This document shows, in pieces, positions 18,041 through 26,336 of a stretch of DNA of 64,000 nucleotides. The position numbers and the translations under genes are program-made. The notes under the pieces were generated by a model. It searched no databases and was not told the DNA's origin. It was given only the letters and a program-made list of their open reading frames with translations. Each line of letters starts with the position of its first letter. Positions within the stretch are counted from its first letter, which is position 1. This DNA is from Thermoguttaceae bacterium (GTDB lineage Bacteria > Planctomycetota > Planctomycetia > Pirellulales > Thermoguttaceae), in NCBI GenBank assembly GCA_017408405.1, contig JAFQUP010000005.1, forward strand, positions 17,245 through 81,244, in the 5' to 3' direction.

Positions 18041-20015
18041 GGAAAATGTACCGAGTATTTTCAATTGGCTGCCAATGGCGTTCGTGGAATGGATGATCGC
18101 GGTACTCATCTTTTTCCTCCTGCTCGGATTCATTGGAATGCTTTTCTCCAGTCTGCGCCTTGGTCCGGGTCAGGCTTTTCAGCTGATTCTGAAAACAGCC
18201 CGTGAATCTCTCGCGGATATTTTCAGTATTTCCCCTTCCAAAGTCGGAGCCTTGGGAATGCTGACGTTCAAAGAAGCAATCCGAAAAAAAATTGTGATCG
18301 TCTTCATCATTTTCGTATTGATCGTCCTCTTTGCCGGCATGTTTCTGGACCCGACCAGCCCGCATCCGGCTCAGCTCTACGTGAGCTTTATTTTCAGTAC
18401 GACCGCCTACCTGACGATCCTTTTGATGCTTCTTCTGACCGCGTTCAGTCTGCCGACTGATTTTCAGAAAAAGACAATCCACACGATCGTGACCAAACCG
18501 GTACGAATTTCCGAAATAGTACTCGGAAGGATTCTCGGTTTCACGCTGCTGGGTACGCTTCTTCTGCTCCCAATGGGTTTAATCAGCTATGGTTTCGTTA
18601 TTCGCGGTCAGGCGCACACGCACACTGTTACTGAAGAATTACGTCAGGATCCTAAAAATCCGCTTCTGGAAAAAGGTTTAACTGAAAATTCGCGTGAACA
18701 CAGGCATGAAATCGTTTTCGACAAAGAAAATCAGATTGCTTACCTCACCCCTACTCGTGACCATACGCACGACATCACGCTTCATGAAGACAAAAACGGA
18801 ATTCGTCATTTCACGTTGAGCCAGCCGATTGAAATGTTCAATGCCCGGGTCGTCCAATATGGCGACATTGGTTATCTTGATCAGCGCGGTATCGTCTCTG
18901 AAAAAGGCGTAAACGTCGGCGATGAATGGGAATATCGAAGTTTCATCGCCGGGAATACGGACGCCGCGTTCATCTGGCAGTTCGATAACGTGACTCCCGC
19001 AGCCCTGGTCGACGACGCGCTCCAGTTTGAATTCACCCAGGAAGTCTTCCGTACGCATAAAGGCCTCATCTCTCGTCAGATTATCGGCGGTTTCTATATT
19101 CGCAATCCCGAAACCGGCCTAATGCTTGAAGTCGAGATTTTTCAATCACGCGAAGGCGGTACTTCCGTTTTTCGTGTCCCACGCACGATCAACATTAGCG
19201 CGGACAAAATGAACCTGAAATCAACGCAGCGCAATCCGAACGGAGCCAGTGGTTCCAAAGCGCAGGCACTGGCAGTAAAAATCGCGCGTCAGGGAGGTGA
19301 GCTGACTTCCTATCCGCCTGAAGACCAGTTGGATGTCGGCGGAGCAAACCGGGCGGAGTTTGACCTTTTCAAGGACTTCGTCGCGTCGGAATCCAGCAAA
19401 TTTGATGAAAAGGGACGTGAAATCAAACGCCAGAATGTTCTTGAAGTCTGGATTAAATGTTTGGAACGCGGTCAGTATTTCGGAGCGGCAAAGCCCGATA
19501 TGTACTTGCGTCACGCGGATGCTCCGTTTGCCTGGAACTTCCTGAAAGGTTACCTCGGTATCTGGTTTCAGATGATACTCGTTTCAATTTATGGAGTCGT
19601 TTTCAGTACGTTCCTCTCAACTCCGGTAACAGTCCTCGCGACTCTATTTATGACTCTTGGCGGTTATTTCCACCAGTTCATCGCGACGATGGGAACCGGC
19701 AATATGGAAGGCGGCGGCCCGCTGGAAGCGGCCATTCGCCTTTTCAGACAGGAAAATATGACGATTGATTTGGATATGAATTCTTACGAAATCATCGTTT
19801 CCAAAATGATGGATACGGTTTTTCAGGTTTTCATCCGTTTCCTTTCGTACCTGGTACCCGCATTTGACCGCTTCGATACGTCAAATTATGTCGCGCAGGG
19901 ATTTAATATTTCACTCGATATGGTATTGATGAATTTCTGCATCATGATCGGCTACGCTATCCCTCTCTATGTTTTGGGTTATCTTTGCCTGAAACTTCGT
20001 GAAATTGAACGATAG
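18030..20015 (+). CDS. ABC-2-type permease with a large extracytoplasmic insert
   Basis: This is the membrane partner of the ATPase encoded just upstream. The ATG at 18030 is chosen because GGAGGTG (18017-18023) lies 6 bp before it; upstream in-frame ATGs overlap further into the ATPase gene without ribosome sites. Hydrophobic helices occur at about residues 12-35, near 90-110 ([18 protein letters not shown]), 120-145, 165-190, then again near 505-545 ([17 protein letters not shown]), 585-610 and at the C-terminus. Between the fourth and fifth helices lies a hydrophilic domain of about 300 residues, probably periplasmic, with a His-rich entry ([25 protein letters not shown]) and a beta-rich body. 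Ordinary ABC-2 permeases lack such a domain. It could bind metal through the His clusters or contact the EpsI-like protein encoded next. Confidence 0.85.
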   Translation: MVIEENVPSIFNWLPMAFVEWMIAVLIFFLLLGFIGMLFSSLRLGPGQAFQLILKTARESLADIFSISPSKVGALGMLTFKEAIRKKIVIVFIIFVLIVLFAGMFLDPTSPHPAQLYVSFIFSTTAYLTILLMLLLTAFSLPTDFQKKTIHTIVTKPVRISEIVLGRILGFTLLGTLLLLPMGLISYGFVIRGQAHTHTVTEELRQDPKNPLLEKGLTENSREHRHEIVFDKENQIAYLTPTRDHTHDITLHEDKNGIRHFTLSQPIEMFNARVVQYGDIGYLDQRGIVSEKGVNVGDEWEYRSFIAGNTDAAFIWQFDNVTPAALVDDALQFEFTQEVFRTHKGLISRQIIGGFYIRNPETGLMLEVEIFQSREGGTSVFRVPRTINISADKMNLKSTQRNPNGASGSKAQALAVKIARQGGELTSYPPEDQLDVGGANRAEFDLFKDFVASESSKFDEKGREIKRQNVLEVWIKCLERGQYFGAAKPDMYLRHADAPFAWNFLKGYLGIWFQMILVSIYGVVFSTFLSTPVTVLATLFMTLGGYFHQFIATMGTGNMEGGGPLEAAIRLFRQENMTIDLDMNSYEIIVSKMMDTVFQVFIRFLSYLVPAFDRFDTSNYVAQGFNISLDMVLMNFCIMIGYAIPLYVLGYLCLKLREIER

Positions 20016-20042
20016 CCGGCACCATAAAATTCAGACCGATCC

Positions 20043-20068
20043 GACAGACTCCATTAGGGGTGTCTGTC
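20043..20068. repeat. Inverted repeat GACAGAC/GTCTGTC
   Basis: A 7-bp perfect inverted repeat (20043-20049, 20062-20068) lies 27 bp after the permease stop codon. The T-tract after it is poor, so it may attenuate rather than end transcription into the EpsI-like gene. Confidence 0.45.
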
Positions 20069-20229
20069 TTTGGTCATGTTTTGCCTAAAGCGAAATTCTG
20101 TCAATACCGATATTCAAAATCAGGATATGTTAAATCAAAAAACGGTTGATTTCTGACGAAAGCCAAACCGTAAAACAGAATTTTGATCATCCAAAAATCA
20201 ATTTCAGAAAAGACCAGGAAAGAAAATTC

Positions 20230-21279
20230 ATGGACTTCATCAAAAAGAACTCACTTTTTTTGATTTTGGGCATTGGCGTCATCGGCGTTCTTCTGGCGAC
20301 ATACTACGAAGGAAACGCGACCATGCGCTGGGGACAGAAATATGATACCTATCTTCAATCATTTAAGGACGCGGTAGAAAATGCCGTTCCGACGCATGTC
20401 GGTGTCTGGCAGGCAGACCTTAATGAAGATCAGATCGGTATCGATAATGAACTGATTCGACGCGTTGCCGGAGCGGAAGGTTCCTTGGCCCGGCATTTTC
20501 GCGGTTCTTATGATACGCCGGATGTTCACATTAATATCACGTGCGGTTTTAGTCGTTCCGTTGGCGCGCACACGCCGGATGTCTGCTTCACGGGAAGTGG
20601 AAGTGAACAGAAAACAGAAGTTGAGACGTTTGAGATATTTTATCCGGTAACAATCCCCAATCCGAAAAATCCCCAGGAATCTATTCAGGAAGAACGTTCG
20701 GCAAAATTTAAAACGGCCATTTTCAGTGACCCGTCCGGTCACTATGAACAACGTGTTTTTTGGGGCTGGAAAGGGATGGGAACAGACTGGATCGCTCCTA
20801 AATTCCCGCGGCTGAAATGGAATTCAAGTGAACCAATTTGCAAAATGTACGTAAGTATCATCGAAGGCAGTAAAACACTTGAAGGTCAAGCCGACACATT
20901 GAAGATCGCGGAAGAATTTCTCAAAAACTTTCTCCCGGAGCTGGATCTCGTTTTGACGGGTGAATACGTTCTTCCGGAAGGATTGAAAACTCTCGCGCTG
21001 GCACGTGAAGAAGAGAAAAAAATGTCCACGGTTAATTCCGCCTCCCTCGAGGAGGAATCCTCAATATCTAAAAACAGCGCGAAATCGGAAACGGAAGAAA
21101 TCTCTCCTCCGGCACCAAAAGAAGCGCTTCAGGCAGATGAAAATGACCTGTTGGATATTCCAGAAAATGAAAAATCAGCGGGGGAAAAAGGCGATGAACT
21201 TTTGAATGTTCCTGAAAAGGCGAAAGAGGACGTGCCCAATAAAAATGAAACCGCCGATGAATTTGATCTTGACCTTTAA
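20230..21279 (+). CDS. EpsI-like (exosortase-associated) membrane-anchored protein
   Basis: This protein resembles the EpsI/DUF3485 family, periplasmic proteins often encoded with exosortases that sort proteins to the envelope. One N-terminal helix (FLILGIGVIGVLLAT, about residues 10-24) anchors it. The family-type motif is GAHTPDVCF with Cys119, in a beta-rich context (VHINITCGFSRS, FWGWKGMGTDW). I chose the ATG at 20230, after AGGAAAG, over the ORF start at 20146, because it opens directly at the anchor. Residues about 260-349 are a disordered acidic tail with repeats such as LLDIPENEK and LLNVPEKAK, ending exactly in DEFDLDL; related motifs occur in two nearby proteins. It follows the ABC permease and is probably in the same operon. 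No exosortase is in the window. Confidence 0.72.
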   Translation: MDFIKKNSLFLILGIGVIGVLLATYYEGNATMRWGQKYDTYLQSFKDAVENAVPTHVGVWQADLNEDQIGIDNELIRRVAGAEGSLARHFRGSYDTPDVHINITCGFSRSVGAHTPDVCFTGSGSEQKTEVETFEIFYPVTIPNPKNPQESIQEERSAKFKTAIFSDPSGHYEQRVFWGWKGMGTDWIAPKFPRLKWNSSEPICKMYVSIIEGSKTLEGQADTLKIAEEFLKNFLPELDLVLTGEYVLPEGLKTLALAREEEKKMSTVNSASLEEESSISKNSAKSETEEISPPAPKEALQADENDLLDIPENEKSAGEKGDELLNVPEKAKEDVPNKNETADEFDLDL

Positions 21280-21352
21280 ATTTCATCCGGGAAACCGTAC
21301 CTGACATGGGAAAAAGAATCCCAATCCTTGGTGAACCAAACTGGAGAAGTAA

Positions 21353-21778
21353 ATGAGTCCTCCAAAGCCCGAAGATTTCGTAAAAGGGTGGAATCTGGTC
21401 AAAGTGTTGCGCCATCTGCCCGAAGCATTAGGTAAAGCACGGAATCTTGGGGCTTTCGTGGGAGACTTTCAGAATATGATCTCTCTTCTCCAGGATTACG
21501 CGGCTGGCCGTTACCGAAATGTTTCCAAAACGACAATCGCGTTAACGACCGCTGCCATCGCGTACGTGATTTGCCCCCTGGACGCGGTTCCCGACCTTCT
21601 TCCATTTCTCGGTTACGGGGATGATATTGCTTTTTTAAGTGCCACACTTCTTCAAATCAAAACGGAATTGGGGCCATACCGTGAATGGCGACGCACTCAA
21701 AAATCCGGAAAGCCAAAGAGAGCTGCCCACCCCCACTCTGAACCTCAAGATTCAGAGCAGGATACCGCTAAAACCTGA
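21353..21778 (+). CDS. DUF1232 (YkvA-like) protein
   Basis: This 141-residue protein carries the DUF1232 signature in ALTTAAIAYVICPLDAVPDLLPFLGYGDD (seen at residues about 62-90 in two pieces: AYVICPLDAVPDLLP and FLGYGDDIAFL). The family forms a short membrane-associated hairpin and its role is not established. The N-terminal part is helical and basic; the C-terminus is polar. GGAG precedes the ATG. It follows the EpsI-like gene by 73 bp on the same strand and is likely the last gene of that operon. It converges with the next gene, with only 35 bp between stops. Confidence 0.88.
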   Translation: MSPPKPEDFVKGWNLVKVLRHLPEALGKARNLGAFVGDFQNMISLLQDYAAGRYRNVSKTTIALTTAAIAYVICPLDAVPDLLPFLGYGDDIAFLSATLLQIKTELGPYREWRRTQKSGKPKRAAHPHSEPQDSEQDTAKT

Positions 21779-21813
21779 TTCATTTCAATTAAGGAACCGG
21801 TTCTCCAAAACAT

Positions 21814-23697
21814 TTATTTAACTGTCGTCTGCCTGAATCGCCTTTTTTCGTAAATAGTTAATGCGTGAAGAGCCGTCATGATCCCTTCAATTTCAGTGCC
21901 GGACGCGTTTGCCGGATCCCAATAGGCAAGTTGGTATTCAAGAAGTTCATTAATTACGGAAACGGCTTTGAAAATTTTGGGATTCGCCAATTCATTTCGA
22001 GAGGCAGCAGAGACAAGCCACCGTAAAATGTGCCCGCTGGAAATAAGCATTTCTGTTGGCTGATCCGGAACCGCTCCTTTTTTGAGAAAAAATTCTGGAT
22101 GCCAGATTCCAATTTCGTTTTGAAGCTCAAGAACATAATCCTGAAATTGCCGGAGATACGTTTCCGCTCGGGCAAATGCTCCACTTAACGGAACGTGCTT
22201 TGCCTTCATCTGCTGACACCGAATCGCGCAGAGCAGTCCCAGCAACTGATTGGTTGAAGCGGCTTCCCCCTTTATCATGGGACGCGCCAATTCATTTTCC
22301 ACCAAACGCTCCAGACTCCACTTTTCTCCATCGGCGGTTTCCCATTCCGCGTCTTTTGGAAGATAATACGAAAGGCCGATAAGAGTTAAGGAAAGATCAC
22401 TTCCCCATCGGCAATTCTTCTGTTCAAATTCAACCAGATTTCGAATTCCAAACCTTTTCTTTCCTTTCGGTTTGGGAGAAATTCCGTTTGCCGCGTTTCC
22501 GTCTGCTTCCAATGTCCTTTTTTCTAAACTCCAGGACTCATTTGAGGAATTTTCCACTGGAATTGCCCACCCAGCCGGGAAACGATAATTAACCGAGACC
22601 CGCGCAAGGGCCAGAGCGGCAAGCAGCTGACCGGAATACTGCTGGATACCGTATCCCAAACGCGGCACCAGCTTCTCCCGACTGTTGGTAAATGCGGATT
22701 CATCACCCATTGGAACATTCCAGCACAAAGCGCCAATCGCGTTCACTCGAACATTTCCTTCCCGGCTGCCAAAAAATATTTCCGCATCGCAACCATACGG
22801 CATCACATATGAAATGATGTCGATCGGACGATTCTCTTCCGAGCTAAGGCTGATTTGAGAATAAATCTTAAGCGTTCTCCGGATTTTTTTTCTTAATGCC
22901 AACTCCTCAGACGAAAAAGCTGGAATATCCGCCTCGCGAAAAGATTCTTCTGGATTCAATTTTGGAGACTTTGAATTTTTTTCTGAATCAGAAACAGTCA
23001 AAGAAAAGTCGTCATTAATATTTTCTTCTTTACGCTCGCTTAAAATAGGCGAATCTGTTGAAATTCCAAAATTAAATTCCCCGGAAGAGTTTTCTGCTGA
23101 AATTAAATCCGACGGATCGTCCCCGCCGTTCTCTGAAACTAATGAGGGGACATCAAGGTCAAATTCAGAAGAGGATTTATCCGTGGAGGGCAATTCCAGA
23201 GAGGATTTCCCGCCGTCCTCTGAAACCAGATCAAGATCAAGAGAAAAGTCATCATTTAACGCATCTTCCCGTTTAGTACCGCTGATAGGCGGAAAATTTT
23301 TCATCTCGTTTCTGGAAAATTCAACCGACTTTTTTTTCATTTCGGATTCAGCAGCGTCTTCCCAAGCCTCATTTTCCCGTAAAATTGTCTTCTTTTGGCC
23401 TTTTAAAGGAATTTCCCCTTTGGACGGCTCGTTCTTTTTCGTTTCCTGTCCTGCTTTTTGTTTCTGATCTGTTTCACCAACCGCCTCTGCCTTCTCGGGT
23501 AAATCAAGGGTAAACTCATCTTCAGCCCTCACCGTATCCTCTAAAATAGCAAGGAACGAAATTCCGGAAAAAACAGGAACTTCTCCCCCAATAAAGAATA
23601 AGCCGGCACAAAGAATTCCATACTTCATTCCGGCTCCAGCGATTTGGAACAAGGAGAAAATTAATCGCGAAAAAATCTGAAATAAATTATTCACCAT
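21814..23697 (-). CDS. Secreted acidic protein with toroid-like C-terminal domain, function unknown
   Basis: The N-terminus has a hydrophobic region (residues about 24-50, KYGILCAGLFFIGG and GISFLAI) consistent with a signal peptide or anchor. Residues about 60-275 are acidic, low-complexity and probably disordered, with repeated motifs DEFTLDLPEK, LNDDFSLDLDL, EFDLDVPS, EFNFGIS and INDDFSLTVS. Residues about 280-627 look globular, with helical pairs such as GIQQYSGQLLAALALARV, NQLLGLLCAIRCQQMKA, SSGHILRWLVSAAS and GIMTALHALTIYEK. These recall alpha/alpha toroids of the prenyltransferase or terpene-cyclase-like class, but no active-site motif is present and I do not assign a function. AGGA lies 7 bp before the ATG. 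The next gene upstream on the strand, 65 bp away, is another acidic exported protein. Confidence 0.7.
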   Translation of the reverse strand: MVNNLFQIFSRLIFSLFQIAGAGMKYGILCAGLFFIGGEVPVFSGISFLAILEDTVRAEDEFTLDLPEKAEAVGETDQKQKAGQETKKNEPSKGEIPLKGQKKTILRENEAWEDAAESEMKKKSVEFSRNEMKNFPPISGTKREDALNDDFSLDLDLVSEDGGKSSLELPSTDKSSSEFDLDVPSLVSENGGDDPSDLISAENSSGEFNFGISTDSPILSERKEENINDDFSLTVSDSEKNSKSPKLNPEESFREADIPAFSSEELALRKKIRRTLKIYSQISLSSEENRPIDIISYVMPYGCDAEIFFGSREGNVRVNAIGALCWNVPMGDESAFTNSREKLVPRLGYGIQQYSGQLLAALALARVSVNYRFPAGWAIPVENSSNESWSLEKRTLEADGNAANGISPKPKGKKRFGIRNLVEFEQKNCRWGSDLSLTLIGLSYYLPKDAEWETADGEKWSLERLVENELARPMIKGEAASTNQLLGLLCAIRCQQMKAKHVPLSGAFARAETYLRQFQDYVLELQNEIGIWHPEFFLKKGAVPDQPTEMLISSGHILRWLVSAASRNELANPKIFKAVSVINELLEYQLAYWDPANASGTEIEGIMTALHALTIYEKRRFRQTTVK

Positions 23698-23762
23698 GGA
23701 TAATCCTGAGCCAAAGGCAGAAAATTAAATAATGAAAAAATTTGGTTACGTCCAAGTAAAAA

Positions 23763-25796
23763 TCAGGGTTTGACGTCTGATTCGGTTTCCTCTGAATTTT
23801 CCGGCACTTCCATTCCAAAAATTCGGATTTCAGACTCCGATTTTTCTGAATCATCCTCTTTTTCCTTCGCCTCCTCCAAAATCACGTGCAGAACACTTCC
23901 ATCCGTAAAGGTAGCGGAAAGGACAGGATTTCCTTCATATTCCTGGAGAAGCAAAGCTTTATTCTGCGGATGAAAGAGTTTTTCTGCTTCGGCGTGTCTC
24001 AAAATTGGCGAAACGGGATAGCCATCGAAATCAAAAAACAATTTCCGATTCATCAAATCTCCTGACTTGAACCAGTCATAAACATCTTCCAGCCGCTGAA
24101 GATCCTCCGCGGTTACTTTTCGCGGATCCTCCTCATTCTTTTTCTCCAAATCTTCAGCAGCATTTTTCTGCGAACTTTCTGATATCGAAACAGAAGAAGG
24201 GTTTTCTTCAGCTCTCCCGGAAGCAATAGCGGAAAACTTACGCAATTCTTTAGGTTTTCCAACCTCCTGAATAAGAATTCCATCCTCCGTCTTGCCCTGA
24301 CGCTGAAAGTTTCCTGAATTTTCTTTCCGATACGTGCCCACGATCTGCAGAAGTAAGGCCATTTCGCTAAACGCTTCCCTTTGGTCTTCAGAAAGCGGCT
24401 GACACGGCAATGGCTGATTCCCGAAAACGACAGCATTCAGAACTGGCACTTCTGAAACCTCCCGAACTAAAATCTCTTCAGAATTTGGATCTCGGCACCA
24501 TTCTCTGAAACTTTGCGGAACAGAATCCGAATAATTCAGAATTGCCATACCTCCCGAAAGAGGATACGCGCGATCATTCCTGCTTTCGGCCAAATTTTCC
24601 AATGAACGCATCCATTCCCAAGTTTCTCTTTGAATCTGCGGAGTAATCACGGAAATACTCTTCTCAAAAGACAAATTCCGTGTCTGTTTCTCTCCTTCCC
24701 ACAGTTCCCGATGTTCAAATTCCTTTTCCGTAAAAGAACAAATTTGATTTAAAATGCCCCAAAAACTAAAAAAAGTTTTTCCACTGTTGGCACCTAAAAA
24801 GTATCGTACCCAAAGAGCGGAAGAACCTTTAAATAAAAGATCCTCTTCAAGCAAGCGCGAATCCTGTCCCATTCCCGTTTTCCTCTCGTCTCCATTTCTG
24901 AAATCGGAACGATTTAACTCAGAGGCTCTTCGGGAAATTTCAGTCAAATCCGAAAGCAACAGAGGATTTTTGGAAAACTCATTTTCGCAATCCATTCCTC
25001 CAGCAAATACTGAGCTCAAACCCGCCTGAACCCAGACAGGAAAAATTCGATCTTCTTTTCCTTCGTGAAGAGCCGAACGAAACAAAACTTCACGGACGTT
25101 TCTCAAAAATTTCTCTTCCTGAAAATCCTGAATCGAAGAAATCGCTATCGTCAGGCAAATTTCTCCGCGAACATACTCCAAACGGCATGGAGAGGGAGTC
25201 GAATACGCTGAAATTGCCTCAGACAAGGGACTGACGACCCGTAAACGCATCCGTTTGGCTGGAATTAACGTTTGATACGGTACCTGCTCTTTATTGAGAG
25301 TAAGCGAAATTCCCCCCGTTCCCAACTTCGCGATAAAAAAAGGCTGACGCCAAAGAGAAGCCGTTAAATCCGCTTCATGACGAATTTCCTCCACCTTCTT
25401 TAATACCTGAGAGAGCTGAATCGTGTTCTGTCCCCACTGAAAATCAGGTTCGACTTCAAAATGAAGACTTTCAAAAGCAATTCCTGGAGTGAAACTCTTT
25501 TGAATATTCGGCGAAAATTTTTCTTTTCCTGCCTCCAGAATTTTCGGTGGAAGAATACCATTTGAAAAGCTGGCCGCTTTCACAATCTCTTTGCCCGCGA
25601 TCGCTTCCTTTCTCAACTCCAAATTTTCATCTTTTAAATCATCCGCGGATTCAGAAATTTCAGATTCAGAGGAAAATTCCTGAACTTTCGGAACAAAGTC
25701 AGCAAAAACGTCGGAAGAACTCCAAAATAGTATCCAAAAAAGAGACCATGAAACCGCCCCAAATTTACTCACAGACTGAAATTTTCCATGTTTCAT
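23763..25796 (-). CDS. Exported protein of unknown function, possibly a degenerate gluzincin
   Basis: The ATG at 25796 opens a signal peptide (MKHGKFQSVSKFGAVSWSLF then FWSSSDVFA); an upstream TTG at 25859 is less likely. Residues about 30-130 are acidic linker. Residues about 130-400 look folded: FIAKLGTGGISLTLNKEQVP, CRLEYVRGEICLTIAIS, and VREVLFRSALHEGKEDRIFPVWVQAGLSSVFAGG. The last block resembles the helix and entry segment of M1-like or DUF1570-like peptidases (H-E-x-x-H then WxxEGxA), but the HExxH motif is absent (SALHEG only), so a peptidase activity is unlikely. The C-terminal third includes FDFDGYPVSPIL and VLHVILEEAKE and is highly acidic at the end. It is paired with the gene at 21814 on one transcript and divergent from the giant protein gene. 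Confidence 0.65.
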   Translation of the reverse strand: MKHGKFQSVSKFGAVSWSLFWILFWSSSDVFADFVPKVQEFSSESEISESADDLKDENLELRKEAIAGKEIVKAASFSNGILPPKILEAGKEKFSPNIQKSFTPGIAFESLHFEVEPDFQWGQNTIQLSQVLKKVEEIRHEADLTASLWRQPFFIAKLGTGGISLTLNKEQVPYQTLIPAKRMRLRVVSPLSEAISAYSTPSPCRLEYVRGEICLTIAISSIQDFQEEKFLRNVREVLFRSALHEGKEDRIFPVWVQAGLSSVFAGGMDCENEFSKNPLLLSDLTEISRRASELNRSDFRNGDERKTGMGQDSRLLEEDLLFKGSSALWVRYFLGANSGKTFFSFWGILNQICSFTEKEFEHRELWEGEKQTRNLSFEKSISVITPQIQRETWEWMRSLENLAESRNDRAYPLSGGMAILNYSDSVPQSFREWCRDPNSEEILVREVSEVPVLNAVVFGNQPLPCQPLSEDQREAFSEMALLLQIVGTYRKENSGNFQRQGKTEDGILIQEVGKPKELRKFSAIASGRAEENPSSVSISESSQKNAAEDLEKKNEEDPRKVTAEDLQRLEDVYDWFKSGDLMNRKLFFDFDGYPVSPILRHAEAEKLFHPQNKALLLQEYEGNPVLSATFTDGSVLHVILEEAKEKEDDSEKSESEIRIFGMEVPENSEETESDVKP

Positions 25797-25927
25797 GAAA
25801 ATGCCCTTTGTTTCCAGTAAAACTGATTTAAAACAGTTACTATTTAAATTATTCTTCAAGCAGCGAAAAAGCCCTCATCGCTTTTGGGATCCGTTTCGTG
25901 CCCGGTTCAGTATTTTGCCTGATTCCA

Positions 25928-25941
25928 CGTGAAATTTCACG
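25928..25941. promoter_or_regulatory. Perfect 14-bp palindrome, possible operator
   Basis: CGTGAAATTTCACG is a perfect palindrome in the 540-bp region between the divergent genes at 25796 and 26337. Its placement suits a dimeric regulator controlling both. The rest of this spacer is AT-rich with no gene. Confidence 0.45.
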
Positions 25942-26049
25942 AAAAGAACCTTGGAAATTTTCACCTTGAGTACTCATTTCAGTGACAAATCTTTAAATTT
26001 TTTCATCTGAAATTTTTCGTGTGAAAAAATCAAGCCCCATTTCCTGATC

Positions 26050-26077
26050 GTTCCCTAAAAAACTTTTTTTGGGGAAC
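26050..26077. repeat. Long A/T hairpin with GTTCCC ends
   Basis: GTTCCC (26050-26055) pairs with GGGAAC (26072-26077), and the enclosed A6 pairs with T7, giving an almost loop-free hairpin of about 13 bp. It may act as a bidirectional terminator or cruciform between divergent genes. Confidence 0.45.
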
Positions 26078-26336
26078 CATAGAGAAAATTTTATTGATTT
26101 TACCAGAAAATAAAAAAAAAGAAAATCCCAATTCTTCCACTAATTACCATCTTCAAAAAAAACACACCGTTAAATTCCAAAAATCCGAAAAAGTTTATGC
26201 ATTTTAAGTAATCGTTAGTCTCCTTAATGGACGATAAAAGAAGTAAGTGTGCCCGAAATATTTTACGGGAGATAGTACGAAAATCAGAAACAGTTTTGGA
26301 GTCTGTTGGGCTCAGGGATCTGAACGGAAAATCAAG

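Noticed and set aside
13020..20030. Similar strings GGCACCGTAAAATCC (13026) and GGCACCATAAAATTC (20020) near GTCTGTC inverted repeats
   Set aside because: Only two short imperfect copies; not enough for a repeat family.
26247..26336. GTG start at 26247 for the giant protein
   Set aside because: It adds 30 residues without a ribosome site or signal-peptide logic; ATG 26337 is preferred, though not certain.
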